NCBI RefSeq assembly: GCF_916618955.1
Contig: NZ_OU745390.1
Span: forward strand, 1,054,001-1,118,000
DNA: 64,000 nt
Origin: Pseudomonas sp. Marseille-Q3773
Lineage (GTDB): Bacteria > Pseudomonadota > Gammaproteobacteria > Pseudomonadales > Pseudomonadaceae
Reading direction: 5' to 3'
A model generated the notes under the pieces. That model was not told where the DNA came from. It was given only the letters and a program-made list of their open reading frames with translations, and made no database searches. Position numbers and translations under genes: made by a program. Positions 7,499 through 17,400 of this stretch are shown here, piece after piece. The stretch's first letter is position 1. The number at the start of each line of letters is the position of its first letter.

Positions 7499-10400
7499 AT
7501 GTCCGACCAACAAGTCCAGGGAATGCTGGTCCAGATCGAGGCCACCACGGCGCAGCTGCGCCGCGAGCTGGCCAGCGCCGACGAGGTGGTGGCGCGCACC
7601 TCGCAGTCGATCGACCGCAATCTGGCGCAGGTTGACTCCGCGTTCGACAGCGCGGGCGGCGCGGCCCAGCAGGCCGGCGTGTTGATCCGTGGCGCCTTTG
7701 CGGCCGTGGCCGGTGCGGGTGTAATCGGTGGAATCATCAAGCAAGTCGACGCCTACGGGCAGATGTCCGACCGTATGAAGGCCGCCGCCGGCAGTGCTGG
7801 CGAATATCAGGCGGTGCAGGAGCACCTGCTGCGTACGGCCCAGGAAACCTACCGCCCCTTGGCCGAGGCGCAAGAGCTTTACATCCGTACCGCCGATGCG
7901 ATGCGCAGCTTGGGCTATGACACCCAGCAGACCCTCGACATCACCGACAGCTTCAGCTTCCTGCTGGTAACGAACGCCGCGTCCGCTGACAAAGCCGGGT
8001 CTGCCCTTGGCGCTTACTCCAAGGCTTTGCAGACCGGCAAAGTTGAGGCCGATGGCTGGGTTTCGATTCAGGAAGCGATGCCAACGATCGTTGGAGCGAT
8101 CGCTTCGGCTACCGGCAAGAGCGCAGAGGAGATCCGCAAGCTTGGCGTGGAAGGCAAGCTGTCGCTGGAAACGATCAACACCGGTCTCCTGCGTACCGTG
8201 GAGGCCAATCGCAAGGCTGCGGCCGACATGTCCACCAGTGTGCAGGACGCTCTGGTAAACATCGGCAACGCCGTTCAGTCTTTCTTGGGCGGCATGGAGG
8301 AGCAGACCGGCGCTGTCGCGGGCCTGTCGAGCGTGCTGATTGCCTTGGCCGACAACGTCGACCTGGTGGCGGTGGCCATGGGCGGCGTGGGCGTTGCAGC
8401 TCTGACCAACTATGTGGCGAAGTCTGGGCTGGCCGTGAAGGCTGCGCTGGCCGACAGGGCGGCTCGTATCGCCCAGGCTGAGGCCGTGGTGCAGGCGGCT
8501 CTCGCCGATCAGCGCAAGGCCGAGACCGCAACCATTCTTGCCGCCCGCGAGGCTGCTGCGGCGCGCGGCACTGCGGTACAGACGCAGATGTCCATCCAGC
8601 TGGCCCAGGCGCGGCAGCGCGAAGCAGCTGCTACTGCTGCGGTAGCAACTGCACAGGCTGGTCTTCGCACCGTCAGTGCAGGGCTCCTCAGCTTCCTGGG
8701 TGGGCCTATGGGGCTTGCCCTGTTGGCCGGCACGGCGGCTGCCAGCTTTCTGCTGCTGAGCAACAACGCCGATCAGGCGGGCGTGAGCCTGGAAGACCTG
8801 CACAAGCCGGTTGCCCAGCTGCGGGAGGAATTCTCAAAGCTCAACAAGGACCAGCGCGAAGCATCGCTGGTCAAGTGGCAGCAGGAGCAGGTCACTGCGA
8901 CCGACAAGGTCAAGGACGCCTATGGCGGCCTGGCGCAGTCCATCCGTTCTGCTGTGGTGACTGCGCCTGCGCGCGACTCCGGTGGCCAGTACAACCGGCA
9001 GCTGGCTGAGTACCAGGCCCTGGTCGACCGCCTCAATGAAGCGCGATTGGCAGGCGAGGGGCTTTCGCCGATCTTGCAAGAGGTCGGTAACCGCCTTCAA
9101 TTGCCTGCCGGCACGGTGCAGCAGTGGATAACCCAGGCCGGCGCGGTCAGCGACGCCGACCAGCGTTCGGGCTTGATCGCCGAAACACTAAGGGTGCTCA
9201 CCGGCGTAACCGAGGAAAACACCTCGGCCACCCAGGCGAACAACGCCGCGAAGGCCGGCATGAGCACCGCCGGGCAGACGTACCTCGAAACGCTACAGAA
9301 GCAGCTTGCGGGCCTGCAGGACAATGGCGACGCCACCAAGGCCGCCAACCGATACATCGCGGAAAACGCCGACCTCACCGAAACCGATCGCCAAGCGATT
9401 CTTTCGGCGGCCAGTGCGATCGAGTCGCAGAAGAAAGCCAACAAGGATGCCACCGAGGGCAGCAAGGGCCGCACCAAGGCTCTGAATGATGAGATCAAGG
9501 CCCTCGACGCAATCATTGATCTGGCGCTGCCGGAGAAGAAGCGGCTCGCCGACCTGGCCGAGGGAGTTCAGGGCCTGCGCAAGGCCCAGGCCGTCGGCAA
9601 GATCACCGCCGCCGAGATGGAGCTCGGCATCAAGAACCTGAACACGGCGTACGCCGATACCACCATCCAGAAGCGGGCGGAGGAGGAAAAGAAGCTTGCG
9701 GAGATCCGGCGCAACAGCGCCGAGGCCTACCGCAAGGCCATGGAGGTGGTGCTGCAGACCCGCCAGGACGCCATCAATGCGGACGTTGCCGGGGTTGGGA
9801 TGGGCGACGATCAGCGCGAGGAAGCCGATCGGCTGAATGCCGTGCGTCAGAAGTATGCCGAAGCGCGCCGGCAGCTGGAGGAACAGCAGGAGGATGTCTC
9901 GCGGCGGCTCAGCCAGGACGCCTACCAGCAACGGCTGGCTGATCTGGCTGACTATCAGGCCCGCGAGCTGCAGATGGAGGTCGACGGGTTTGAGGCGAGG
10001 CTGCAAGCCCAGCGGGACTACCGCAACGGCGTCAAACGAGCTTGGGCCAACATCCAGGCAGATGCGGCGAACGTGGCTGGCGCCACTGACGACATGCTCA
10101 CGACGGGTTTCAACAAGGCACGCGACAGCCTGGCCGACTTCGCTATCAAAGGCAAAGCCAGCTTCAGGGATTTCGCATCGAGCGTCATCAACGACATGGC
10201 CAGGATCGCCAGCCAGCAGGCCGCCAGCTCACTGCTGAGTGGGCTGGTTGGCCTGGGCGTCTCCGCGGTTGGCAATTACTTAGGCGGCGGCTCCGGCAAC
10301 GGCATGACGCCTGGTTCTGCTGGCGCCATATCGTCGAATCTCGGTGCTTCGCAAGCTGGCTATGGCGCCAAGTACTTTCCTCAGGCGCTGGGTGGTGCAT

Positions 10401-10786
10401 GGTCTGACGGCGTGCAGATGTTCGCCAAGGGCGGAGCTTTCACCAACAGCGTGTTGAGCAGACCGACTGCCTTTGGAATTGCGAATGGCGGCCTGGGTGT
10501 AGCCGGCGAGGCTGGGCCCGAGGCAATCATGCCTCTGGCCAGAGGCTCGGACGGATCACTTGGGGTTCAGGTCGTTGGCGGCAATGGCAGCGGGGCCACG
10601 GTGGTTCAGCTCAACGTGCCGGTTTCGGTGAACGTTGAGGACCGGAGCGCTGACGGCATGGAGCTGGACAGCGCCGCTCTCCAGCAGAATCTGCAACAAC
10701 AGATGCAGGGGGTGGCAGAGCGGGCTATTGCCGCTTCCTGGCGGGCCGGGGGAGTGAGCTATCGAAACAGTAACGGGAGACGCTGA
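7499..10786 (+). CDS. Tail tape measure protein, lambda type
   Basis: The 1095-residue product, from ATG 7499 behind a TTGGAGAT ribosome binding site, sets tail length and helps DNA pass into the cell. It is long, helical and Ala/Gln-rich. An N-terminal tape-measure domain (about 80-280, with FDSAGGAAQQAGVLIRGAFAAVAGAG and SFSFLLVTNAASADKAGSALG), hydrophobic stretches around 290-310 and 400-425, and coiled coils around 560-830 are visible. The part KARDSLADFAIKGKASFRDF followed by INDMARIASQQAA is the lambda-type C-terminal tape measure domain. From about residue 930 on it is Gly-rich, with GVAGEAGPEAIMPLARG. Confidence 0.93.
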   Translation: MSDQQVQGMLVQIEATTAQLRRELASADEVVARTSQSIDRNLAQVDSAFDSAGGAAQQAGVLIRGAFAAVAGAGVIGGIIKQVDAYGQMSDRMKAAAGSAGEYQAVQEHLLRTAQETYRPLAEAQELYIRTADAMRSLGYDTQQTLDITDSFSFLLVTNAASADKAGSALGAYSKALQTGKVEADGWVSIQEAMPTIVGAIASATGKSAEEIRKLGVEGKLSLETINTGLLRTVEANRKAAADMSTSVQDALVNIGNAVQSFLGGMEEQTGAVAGLSSVLIALADNVDLVAVAMGGVGVAALTNYVAKSGLAVKAALADRAARIAQAEAVVQAALADQRKAETATILAAREAAAARGTAVQTQMSIQLAQARQREAAATAAVATAQAGLRTVSAGLLSFLGGPMGLALLAGTAAASFLLLSNNADQAGVSLEDLHKPVAQLREEFSKLNKDQREASLVKWQQEQVTATDKVKDAYGGLAQSIRSAVVTAPARDSGGQYNRQLAEYQALVDRLNEARLAGEGLSPILQEVGNRLQLPAGTVQQWITQAGAVSDADQRSGLIAETLRVLTGVTEENTSATQANNAAKAGMSTAGQTYLETLQKQLAGLQDNGDATKAANRYIAENADLTETDRQAILSAASAIESQKKANKDATEGSKGRTKALNDEIKALDAIIDLALPEKKRLADLAEGVQGLRKAQAVGKITAAEMELGIKNLNTAYADTTIQKRAEEEKKLAEIRRNSAEAYRKAMEVVLQTRQDAINADVAGVGMGDDQREEADRLNAVRQKYAEARRQLEEQQEDVSRRLSQDAYQQRLADLADYQARELQMEVDGFEARLQAQRDYRNGVKRAWANIQADAANVAGATDDMLTTGFNKARDSLADFAIKGKASFRDFASSVINDMARIASQQAASSLLSGLVGLGVSAVGNYLGGGSGNGMTPGSAGAISSNLGASQAGYGAKYFPQALGGAWSDGVQMFAKGGAFTNSVLSRPTAFGIANGGLGVAGEAGPEAIMPLARGSDGSLGVQVVGGNGSGATVVQLNVPVSVNVEDRSADGMELDSAALQQNLQQQMQGVAERAIAASWRAGGVSYRNSNGRR

Positions 10787-11124
10787 TGGCGATCGAAACA
10801 TTCACCTGGGCGCCAGATGACGAGGCCAGCGGTGACAGCACCTTGCGCACCCGGAAATCACAGTTCGGGGACAACTACGCCCAAGTGTCCACTGATGGCC
10901 TGAATGCCGAGTCTGACAGCTGGTCGCTGTCGTTCGGCGGCCTGGCTGACGAGGTCGCCCCCATCCTGGCGTTCATCCGGCGGCACCGGGGGGCAAAGTC
11001 GTTCTTGTGGACGAACCCAGAGGGCGTGCTCGGCTTGTACCGGTGCGAGACGTTCAGGCAGCAACGCAAGCCGGGCGGCGTGGCGGTGCTGACAGCCTCC
11101 TTTGAAAGAGCATTTCATCCATGA
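10786..11124 (+). CDS. Minor tail protein M
   Basis: The 112-residue protein matches lambda gpM, a small component of the tail tip. Seen are METFTW-like start (IETFTWAPDDEASG), the motif FGDNYAQVSTDGLN and the closing pattern SFLWTNPEGVLGLYRC with a final TASFERAF, all typical of the family. It overlaps the tape measure stop by one base and the L start by four, which points to translational coupling. In lambda, M acts with L, K, I, H and J to make the tail initiator. Confidence 0.92.
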   Translation: MAIETFTWAPDDEASGDSTLRTRKSQFGDNYAQVSTDGLNAESDSWSLSFGGLADEVAPILAFIRRHRGAKSFLWTNPEGVLGLYRCETFRQQRKPGGVAVLTASFERAFHP

Positions 11125-11870
11125 GCTTGATCACTCAGCTACAGAAGCTGGAGCCGGGCGCGGAAATCCTTCTGTTCGAATTGGATGGCTCCGATTTTGG
11201 AGCGGACACGCTGCGATTCCACGGGCACGCGATACCGCACACACCTCAAGAACTGGCAGCGGCTGGCGCGAGCGCCGACCAGCTGCCGGCGAAGTCGATC
11301 TGGTGGCAGGGCAATGAGTACGGCGCCTGGCCGGTGCAGATCGAGGGCATCGAAGCGAACTCGGACGGCACCGCCGTGCGCCCCACGCTGACCGTGGGCA
11401 ACGTGAATGGCCGGATCACAGCCTTGTGCCTGGCCTTCGACAACCTCATCGAGTTCAAGCTGACCATGCGCCACACGATGGCGCGTTACCTGGATGCGGT
11501 GAACTTTCCGGCAGGCAACACTGAGGCCGACCCGACCGAGGAAGCCATCGAGGTCTGGTACATCGACCAGAAGGTGTCCGAGAACGGCACCACGGTTTCT
11601 TGGGAGCTGGCCAGCCCTGGCGACGTGGGCGGGGAGACGATCGGCCGGCAGATGACCCAGCTATGCCACTGGGCAATGACTGCCGGCTACCGTGGCCCGA
11701 ACTGTGGATACACCGGCCCCTACTACGACTTGGACGGCAAGCCCACGGATGACCCGGCCAAAGACCAGTGCAACGGTTGCCTCGACTCAGGCTGCACCGT
11801 CCGGTTTGGCCAGGGCAACCAACTGCCCTTTGGCGGCTTCCCGGCCGTTTCCCTCATCGCACGGAGCTGA
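11121..11870 (+). CDS. Minor tail protein L
   Basis: The 249-residue protein matches lambda gpL, which builds the tail tip and carries an iron-sulfur cluster in its C-terminal domain. The N-terminal domain contains ITQLQKLEPGAEILLFELDG and VGNVNGRITALCLAFDNL; the C-terminal third is Cys-rich, with QLCHWAMT, GPNCGYTG and CNGCLDSGCTVRFG, giving ligands that could hold a cluster as described for lambda L. The end FGGFPAVSLI is a family hallmark. It overlaps M by four bases. Confidence 0.93.
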   Translation: MSLITQLQKLEPGAEILLFELDGSDFGADTLRFHGHAIPHTPQELAAAGASADQLPAKSIWWQGNEYGAWPVQIEGIEANSDGTAVRPTLTVGNVNGRITALCLAFDNLIEFKLTMRHTMARYLDAVNFPAGNTEADPTEEAIEVWYIDQKVSENGTTVSWELASPGDVGGETIGRQMTQLCHWAMTAGYRGPNCGYTGPYYDLDGKPTDDPAKDQCNGCLDSGCTVRFGQGNQLPFGGFPAVSLIARS

Positions 11871-11872
11871 CC

Positions 11873-12628
11873 ATGCGCAAACACATCCTGGCCGCCGTGC
11901 AAGCGCACGCAGCGGCTGAATACCCTCGGGAGTGCTGCGGGCTGCTCATCGCTGTGGGGCGCGCTCAGCGGTACTTCCCGTGTGACAACACCGCTGCGGA
12001 TCCTGCAGAGGAGTTCCGCATCTCGCCGGAGCAGTACGCTGCAGCCGAAGATCAGGGTGAAGTGATCGGCATTGTGCACTCGCATCCAGATGCCACCAGC
12101 AGGCCTTCACCCCGTGACCTGGCCATGTGCGAGGCCACTGGGTTGCCCTGGCACATCCTATCCTGGCCGGAGGGTGACCTGCGCACCGTCACGCCAACCG
12201 GTCACGCACCGTTGCTCGGCCGGCCGTTCGTGCACGGAGCCTGGGACTGCTGGCAGGTCTGCGCGGACTGGTACAAACGGCAGTGGGGCCTGGATTTCCC
12301 GGTCTATAGTCGTGAAGAGGGCTGGTGGGAGCAGGCGGACGGACCGAGTCTCTATGAGCAGGCTTATGAGGCAGCCGGCTTCTACCGGGTCAGCCAGCCG
12401 CAACGCGGCGACATGATCGTCATGGCCGTGGGTCGCACGGCTCATCCGAACCACGCCGGCATCTACCTGGGTGGTGACGCGCGGCTGCCCGAGGAAGCGG
12501 CTCAGGTTTTCGGGCCAGGGCCGTTCATGCTGCACCACTTGCTGGGGCGGCCATCGGAAATCATCGTGTTCGGCGGGCCTTGGCTCGAACGGATGCGCCT
12601 TGTGTTGCGTCATCAGGACGCAAAATGA
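11873..12628 (+). CDS. Tail tip protein K: JAMM plus NlpC/P60 peptidase
   Basis: The ATG at 11873, two bases after the L stop with GGAG upstream, gives 251 residues. Two enzyme domains are visible. The N-terminal JAMM/MPN metallopeptidase has ECCGLL (Glu near 20) and the zinc motif HSHPDATSRPSPRD (His 69 and 71, Asp 82). The C-terminal NlpC/P60 domain has its Cys in WDCWQVCADW, and the His in HPNHAGIYLGG. In lambda this protein is needed for tail tip assembly, and its hydrolase may open peptidoglycan during entry. Longer in-frame extensions to 11768 only run through the L gene. Confidence 0.93.
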   Translation: MRKHILAAVQAHAAAEYPRECCGLLIAVGRAQRYFPCDNTAADPAEEFRISPEQYAAAEDQGEVIGIVHSHPDATSRPSPRDLAMCEATGLPWHILSWPEGDLRTVTPTGHAPLLGRPFVHGAWDCWQVCADWYKRQWGLDFPVYSREEGWWEQADGPSLYEQAYEAAGFYRVSQPQRGDMIVMAVGRTAHPNHAGIYLGGDARLPEEAAQVFGPGPFMLHHLLGRPSEIIVFGGPWLERMRLVLRHQDAK

Positions 12629-12825
12629 AGCGGCTTGGCCGCAGGAGAGAGTGAGATGCAGCATGCCACAAGGGAGTATCAACCCTAAGCGTTCGCTGAA
12701 GTCACCTTGCATGGCTTGGGCGCGCATCGAATTGGCTGAATGCGCGCGAGACAGGATCGCCCTATGATTCGGTGAGTCCACGACTGATAATGCCTCGAAT
12801 CTCAATATTCAAGGCAGGGCCAATA

Positions 12826-13203
12826 ATGGACTACCGTGCAACTCGCTACGCCCTATTTGCCATTCCCTTCTTCGTAATGTGCCAGCCATTACAAGCATCG
12901 ACGTGGCAAATTTGCCGTATGGAGCTACAGATCACTGATGTGTTGAAGCTTCCCTATCCAAAGCTACAGGCCCAGGTCGTGAAGGTAAGCCAGGCATCGA
13001 CCACGGCAGAATGCCCGGAAAAGGGGGCGACTATCACATTCGTACCGGAAACTGCTGATTACCAAAGCACGCTCCCACGCAGGCAGTGGCCCATAAAAGG
13101 CCAGTTGATGCACATCAACTACCGATATCTGGATGGGACGTGTAAAGGCGATGGCCATCCCCATGAGTGCCGTATTGAACACTACCCCATAGCGGGTACT
13201 TGA
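12826..13203 (+). CDS. Small exported protein, unknown; inserted between tail genes K and I
   Basis: Starting at ATG 12826 the product has 125 residues. It begins with a likely signal peptide (RYALFAIPFFVMCQPLQAS, cleavage after QAS), leaving a mature domain of about 100 residues with four Cys (IC, EC, TC, EC) that could form two disulfides. No family was recognised. In lambda K and I are adjacent, so this gene and the next are an insertion in a conserved order. Base composition looks less GC-rich than the tail genes around it. An earlier in-frame start (12772) has no better ribosome binding site. Confidence 0.65.
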   Translation: MDYRATRYALFAIPFFVMCQPLQASTWQICRMELQITDVLKLPYPKLQAQVVKVSQASTTAECPEKGATITFVPETADYQSTLPRRQWPIKGQLMHINYRYLDGTCKGDGHPHECRIEHYPIAGT

Positions 13204-13379
13204 TAAGCGTCCGACGAACACATGTTCACTACAAGCAGGTCGAAGAACTTGCGGCGAGCAAGGGCCATGCACCCGATTTCGGTGATAGCCATCCGATATT
13301 CCTTTGGGATGCGATAGCCCGGGTTTTGGCGCCTCCCGTTGATGGTGGTAGATTGCCCGCATCAAAAAGGAGGGATTAC

Positions 13380-13712
13380 ATGCGAATTCTGATCGGTGCG
13401 ATAGGGCTGGCGTTGTTGGCGGGGTGCGTGTCACCGGCGGACCTTGAGGAGAAGGGCCCTGTCCTTGATTCGCTCACGCAAAAATCGGCACGTGACTATT
13501 CGAAGTGCCTGACCCCTAAGTGGCAGGATCTCAATGCCCGAGTCGCATCGACTGAAATTGAAAGTGGGTACCGCATTCGTTTGGATATCGATATGGTCGG
13601 CACGCCGGTAATGGCTCTTGTCGAGGAGGCCGCCGGAGGCGCCAAGGTGCGTGTGTACATCAGGAATAGCACCTGGTCCAACTGGGTAAGCGTTGCACGC
13701 AGCTGCATATGA
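13380..13712 (+). CDS. Small prophage lipoprotein
   Basis: ATG 13380 lies behind AAGGAGGGATTAC, a strong ribosome binding site, giving 110 residues. The N-terminus MRILIGAIGLALLAGC is a lipoprotein signal with lipobox LAGC, so the mature chain would be anchored by Cys 16. The residue after it is Val, which does not signal inner-membrane retention. The mature part has one further Cys pair (KCLTPKW and RSCI) and looks beta-rich. It is followed directly by a terminator, as in a moron gene. A role at the cell surface, such as exclusion of other phages, is inference only. Confidence 0.75.
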   Translation: MRILIGAIGLALLAGCVSPADLEEKGPVLDSLTQKSARDYSKCLTPKWQDLNARVASTEIESGYRIRLDIDMVGTPVMALVEEAAGGAKVRVYIRNSTWSNWVSVARSCI

Positions 13713-13731
13713 TCTAGTCCTGAAACATGAA

Positions 13732-13751
13732 CCGCCTTCGGGCGGTTTTTT
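13732..13751 (+). terminator. Terminator after the lipoprotein gene
   Basis: The stem CCGCC-TTCG-GGCGG is followed by six T and lies between the lipoprotein stop and the start of the I-like gene, whose ribosome binding site begins only seven bases after the T run. Confidence 0.8.
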
Positions 13752-13768
13752 ATTACCTGGAGAAAAGC

Positions 13769-14380
13769 ATGGCTGCAATACCCGCTCATAATGAGCCAAT
13801 GACAATAATCAAACTGTCTGGTCCTCTCGCCAGGCGATTCGGCAGAGTGCATCGCCGGCTTCTGGACGTAAGAAGCTTCAGAGATGCATGTAGAGCTCTC
13901 AGCGCTACGCTGCCTAGCTTTGATGAAGAAATAAAACGGCTAGATCGCCTGGGGATGAGGTTCGCCATTTTCCGTAATGGCCAGAACGTTGGGGAGAGCG
14001 AGTTCGACCGAGGTGGTGTGCGGGAAGTACGGATAGTCCCTATTGCGGAAGGACGCAAGCGCGGAGGGACTCTTCAGACAGTCATCGGGGCAGTCTTGAT
14101 CGCGACTGCATTTGTGCTGTCCTTCACGCCTTTCGCCGGTGCATCTCCGTTCCTCTATCAGGCTGGCGCGGCCATGATGATTGGTGGCGTCATCCAGATG
14201 CTCAGCCCCCAAGCCAAGGGCCTGTCCCAAAGCGCTGCACCCGAAAACTTGGCGTCCTACGCCTTCGGCAGCGCTAAGAACACCACCGCAAGCGGCAACC
14301 CAGTCCCGATCTGCATCGGCGAGCGCCGGTGGGGCGGGGCGATCATTTCGGCCTCCATCGAGGCACAGGACAAGGCCTAG
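13769..14380 (+). CDS. Tail assembly protein I
   Basis: ATG 13769 behind TGGAGAAAAGC gives 203 residues. The protein matches lambda gpI: an N-terminal ubiquitin-like part (TIIKLSGPLARRFGRVHR, then FDEEIKRLDRLGMRFAIF, and REVRIVPIAEG), a Gly-rich and hydrophobic middle (about 105-145, with ATAFVLSFTPFAGASPFLYQ and GAAMMIGGVIQML), and a conserved tail FGSAKNTTASGNPVPICIGERRWGGAIISA. In lambda it is needed for tail tip assembly but is not found in the finished particle. It directly precedes the J gene after a terminator-like stem. Confidence 0.9.
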   Translation: MAAIPAHNEPMTIIKLSGPLARRFGRVHRRLLDVRSFRDACRALSATLPSFDEEIKRLDRLGMRFAIFRNGQNVGESEFDRGGVREVRIVPIAEGRKRGGTLQTVIGAVLIATAFVLSFTPFAGASPFLYQAGAAMMIGGVIQMLSPQAKGLSQSAAPENLASYAFGSAKNTTASGNPVPICIGERRWGGAIISASIEAQDKA

Positions 14381-14399
14381 CGCCGATTCAGCGTACAAA

Positions 14400-14419
14400 C
14401 CGCCTCCGGGCGGTTTTTT
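14400..14419 (+). terminator. Stem-loop with T run before the J gene
   Basis: CCGCC-TCCG-GGCGG followed by six T, then TTGCCCGGAGGAAAGC and the J ATG. The element is almost the same as those at 7462 and 13732. Confidence 0.75.
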
Positions 14420-14436
14420 GTTGCCCGGAGGAAAGC

Positions 14437-17400
14437 ATGGGCCCGACAGATCATCTGGACATCACCGGCGGCAAGGGTGGCGGGAGCAAACCGAAGACAC
14501 CCGTCGAGGCTCCTGACAGCCTGCAGTCGACGAACATCGCCAAAATCCTGCTGGCCCTGGGTGAAGGTGAGTTCGACGGCACGCCGACTGATCGCGACAT
14601 CTACCTCGACAACACGCCGATCATGGACGCCAGCGGCAACGTGAACTTCCCGGGTGTGAAGTGGGAGTGGCGCCCTGGCTCCGTCGAGCAGGACTACATC
14701 CAGGGTATTCCGTCGGTGGAGAGCGAGACCACCGTCAACGTCGAACTGCGCAGCGACAACCCGTTCACCCGGGCGCTGAGCAACATCCAACTGTCGGCCG
14801 TGCGCGTGCGTATGTCCTGGCCGCGCCTGGCCCAGCAGGACAGCAGCGGCAACACCAATGGCTACCGCATCGAGTATGCCATCGACATTGCCACCGATGG
14901 CGGCGCGTACGTCGAGGCTCACCTGGGGGCGGTGGACGGCAAAACTACAAACGGGTATCAGCGCTCGGTGCGGGTGAATTTGCCGGCGGCAACGTCCGGT
15001 TGGATGATGCGTGTGCGTCGAATTACCCCGAATGCCAACAGCGGTACCGTAGCTGACACGATGACCATTGCCGGCTACACCGAGATCATCGACGAGAAGC
15101 TGCGCTACCCGAATACGGCTCTGCTCTACATCGAGTTCGACGCACAACAGTTCCAGAACATCCCGGCCGTTACTGTGAAGTGCAAGGCCAAGCGCTGGCC
15201 CGTGCCGTCCAACTACGATCCGGTGACCCGTACCTACACCGGTGTGTGGGATGGCACCTTCAAGCAGGCTTGGACCAACAATCCGGCGTTCGTCACTTAC
15301 GGCCTGTGCGTCGAGAACCGTTTTGGCTTGGGCAAGCGCATCAAGTCATGGATGGTGGACAAATGGGAGATGTACCGCATCGCCCAGTACTGCGACCAGT
15401 TGGTTTCGGATGGGCGGGGTGGCCAGGAACCGCGTTACCTGTGCGACATGAACCTGCAGGGCCGCGCCGAAGCCTGGACCCTGCTGCGCGACCTTTCGGC
15501 CATCTACCGTGGCATGGTGTACTGGGCTCACGGCTCGCTGTTCATGCAGGCGGACATGCCGCGCGCCCAGGACATCGACTACGTGTTCACCCGAGCCAAC
15601 GTCATCGACGGCGAGTTCGTGTATGGCGGGGCCGAGCGCAACACCCACTACAGCCGCGCCCTGGTCAGCTACGACAATCCGGCCAACAATTACGACACCG
15701 ACGTGATTCCGGTGACCGACCTGGCACTCCAGAGACGGTACCGAGATCGTCCGGTAGAGATTTCGGCTATCGGGTGCACACGGGCCTCGGAGGCCCAGCG
15801 CCGTGGTAAGTGGGCGCTGCTGAGCAACAGTCAGGATCGCACCGTCACCTTCAAGACTGGCATGGAAGGCCGCATCCCGCTGCCTGGCTTCGTCATCCCT
15901 GTGGCTGACGAGCTGGTGGCAGGCCGGCCTAACGGTGGTCGGATTTCGGCGGCCGCTGGCCGGGTTGTGACGCTGGACCGTGACACGCCTATCAAGGCCG
16001 GTGACCGTCTGATCCTGAACCTGCCGAACGGCACCGCCCAGGCTCGTACCGTGCAGTCCGTTTCTGGCCGCTCCGTGACGGTCACTACCGCATACAGCGT
16101 GGAGCCAGAACCCGAGTTGCAATGGGCGATCGACTATGAGGACCTGGCGGTCCAGCTGTTCCGCGTCCTGAAAACGACGCGCACCCAGGAAGGCGAGTAC
16201 GAGATCACCGCCCTCGAGTTCAATCCGAGCAAGTTTGCGGCTATCGACACTGGTGCCAAGCTGGATGAGCGCCCGATCAGCATCATCCCGGTGACAACCG
16301 TGCAGCCGCCGGCCAGCGTGACGCTGACATCGGCCTATGCCGTTGAGCAGGGTATCGGCGTCAACACCATGACGATCGCCTGGCCGGCAGTACAGGGCGC
16401 AATTGCTTATGACGTCGAATGGCGGAAGGACAATGGTAACTGGGTTCGAATTCAGCGTACCGGTGCGACTTCGGTCGATGTGGTAGGGATTTACGCGGGC
16501 GCTTACCTTGCCCGTGTGCGTGCAGTCAGCTCTTTCGACATTACCTCGATTTGGCGCGACTCCACGCTGACCCAGCTGAAGGGGAAAGAGGGGCTGCCGC
16601 CCGCGGTTGCATTCCTTTCCACAACACCACTCGTATACGGAACTCGTTTGAGTTGGGGCTTCCCGGCTGGTGCCGAAGACACCGAGCGGACGGAGATCTG
16701 GCAGAGCGCGACGACCAGTCGCAACGACGCCACCAAACTCGGCGACTTCGCCTATCCGCAGGCTGAGCACGAAATCCACGGTCTTGCCGCGGGCGTTTCC
16801 TTCTTCTACTGGGCGCGCCTGGTGGATCGGAGCGGGAATGTCGGTCCATGGTATCCAACTGGTGTCGGGGTGAACGGCCAAGCCAGCAGCGATCAATCGG
16901 AATACGAGGAGTACTTCAAAGACAAGATCACCAATGGCGCTCTGTATCCGGAGCTGAGGGAAGAGATCGAACTGATCTCGGGTCCGCCCACACTGGAAGG
17001 CTCTGTCGCTCAGCGAGTTGCAGCCGAAGCGACGGCGCGCACCCAGGCGATCGAGGCAGAGGCGGCGGCACGCGCTCAGGGCCTGCTGGCCGAGGCCCAG
17101 GCGCGTGGCACCGCCATCACCAGCGAGGCGCAGACTCGCCAATCGGCCGATGCCGCCTTGGGTCAGCGCATCGATACTGTCACTGCCTCAGCAGGTGGTA
17201 ACGCTGCTGCCATCCAGTCGGAGATCACCGCGCGCACCAATGCGGACACGGCACTGGGGCAACGGATCGACACTGTGGCGGCCAGCAGCGCGGCCAACTC
17301 GTCGGCAATCAGCAATGAGACCACGGCGCGAACCAACGCGGACGCTGCCCTGGCCTCGCAGATTGCAACGATCCGGGCCGAGTCTGGAGGGTTCGATACT

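Noticed and set aside
6926..8803. Minus-strand frame of 625 codons across tail genes
   Set aside because: Antisense to the G-like and tape measure genes, with no recognisable domain or start signal.
15346..17142. Minus-strand frame of 598 codons across J
   Set aside because: Shadow of the J reading frame.
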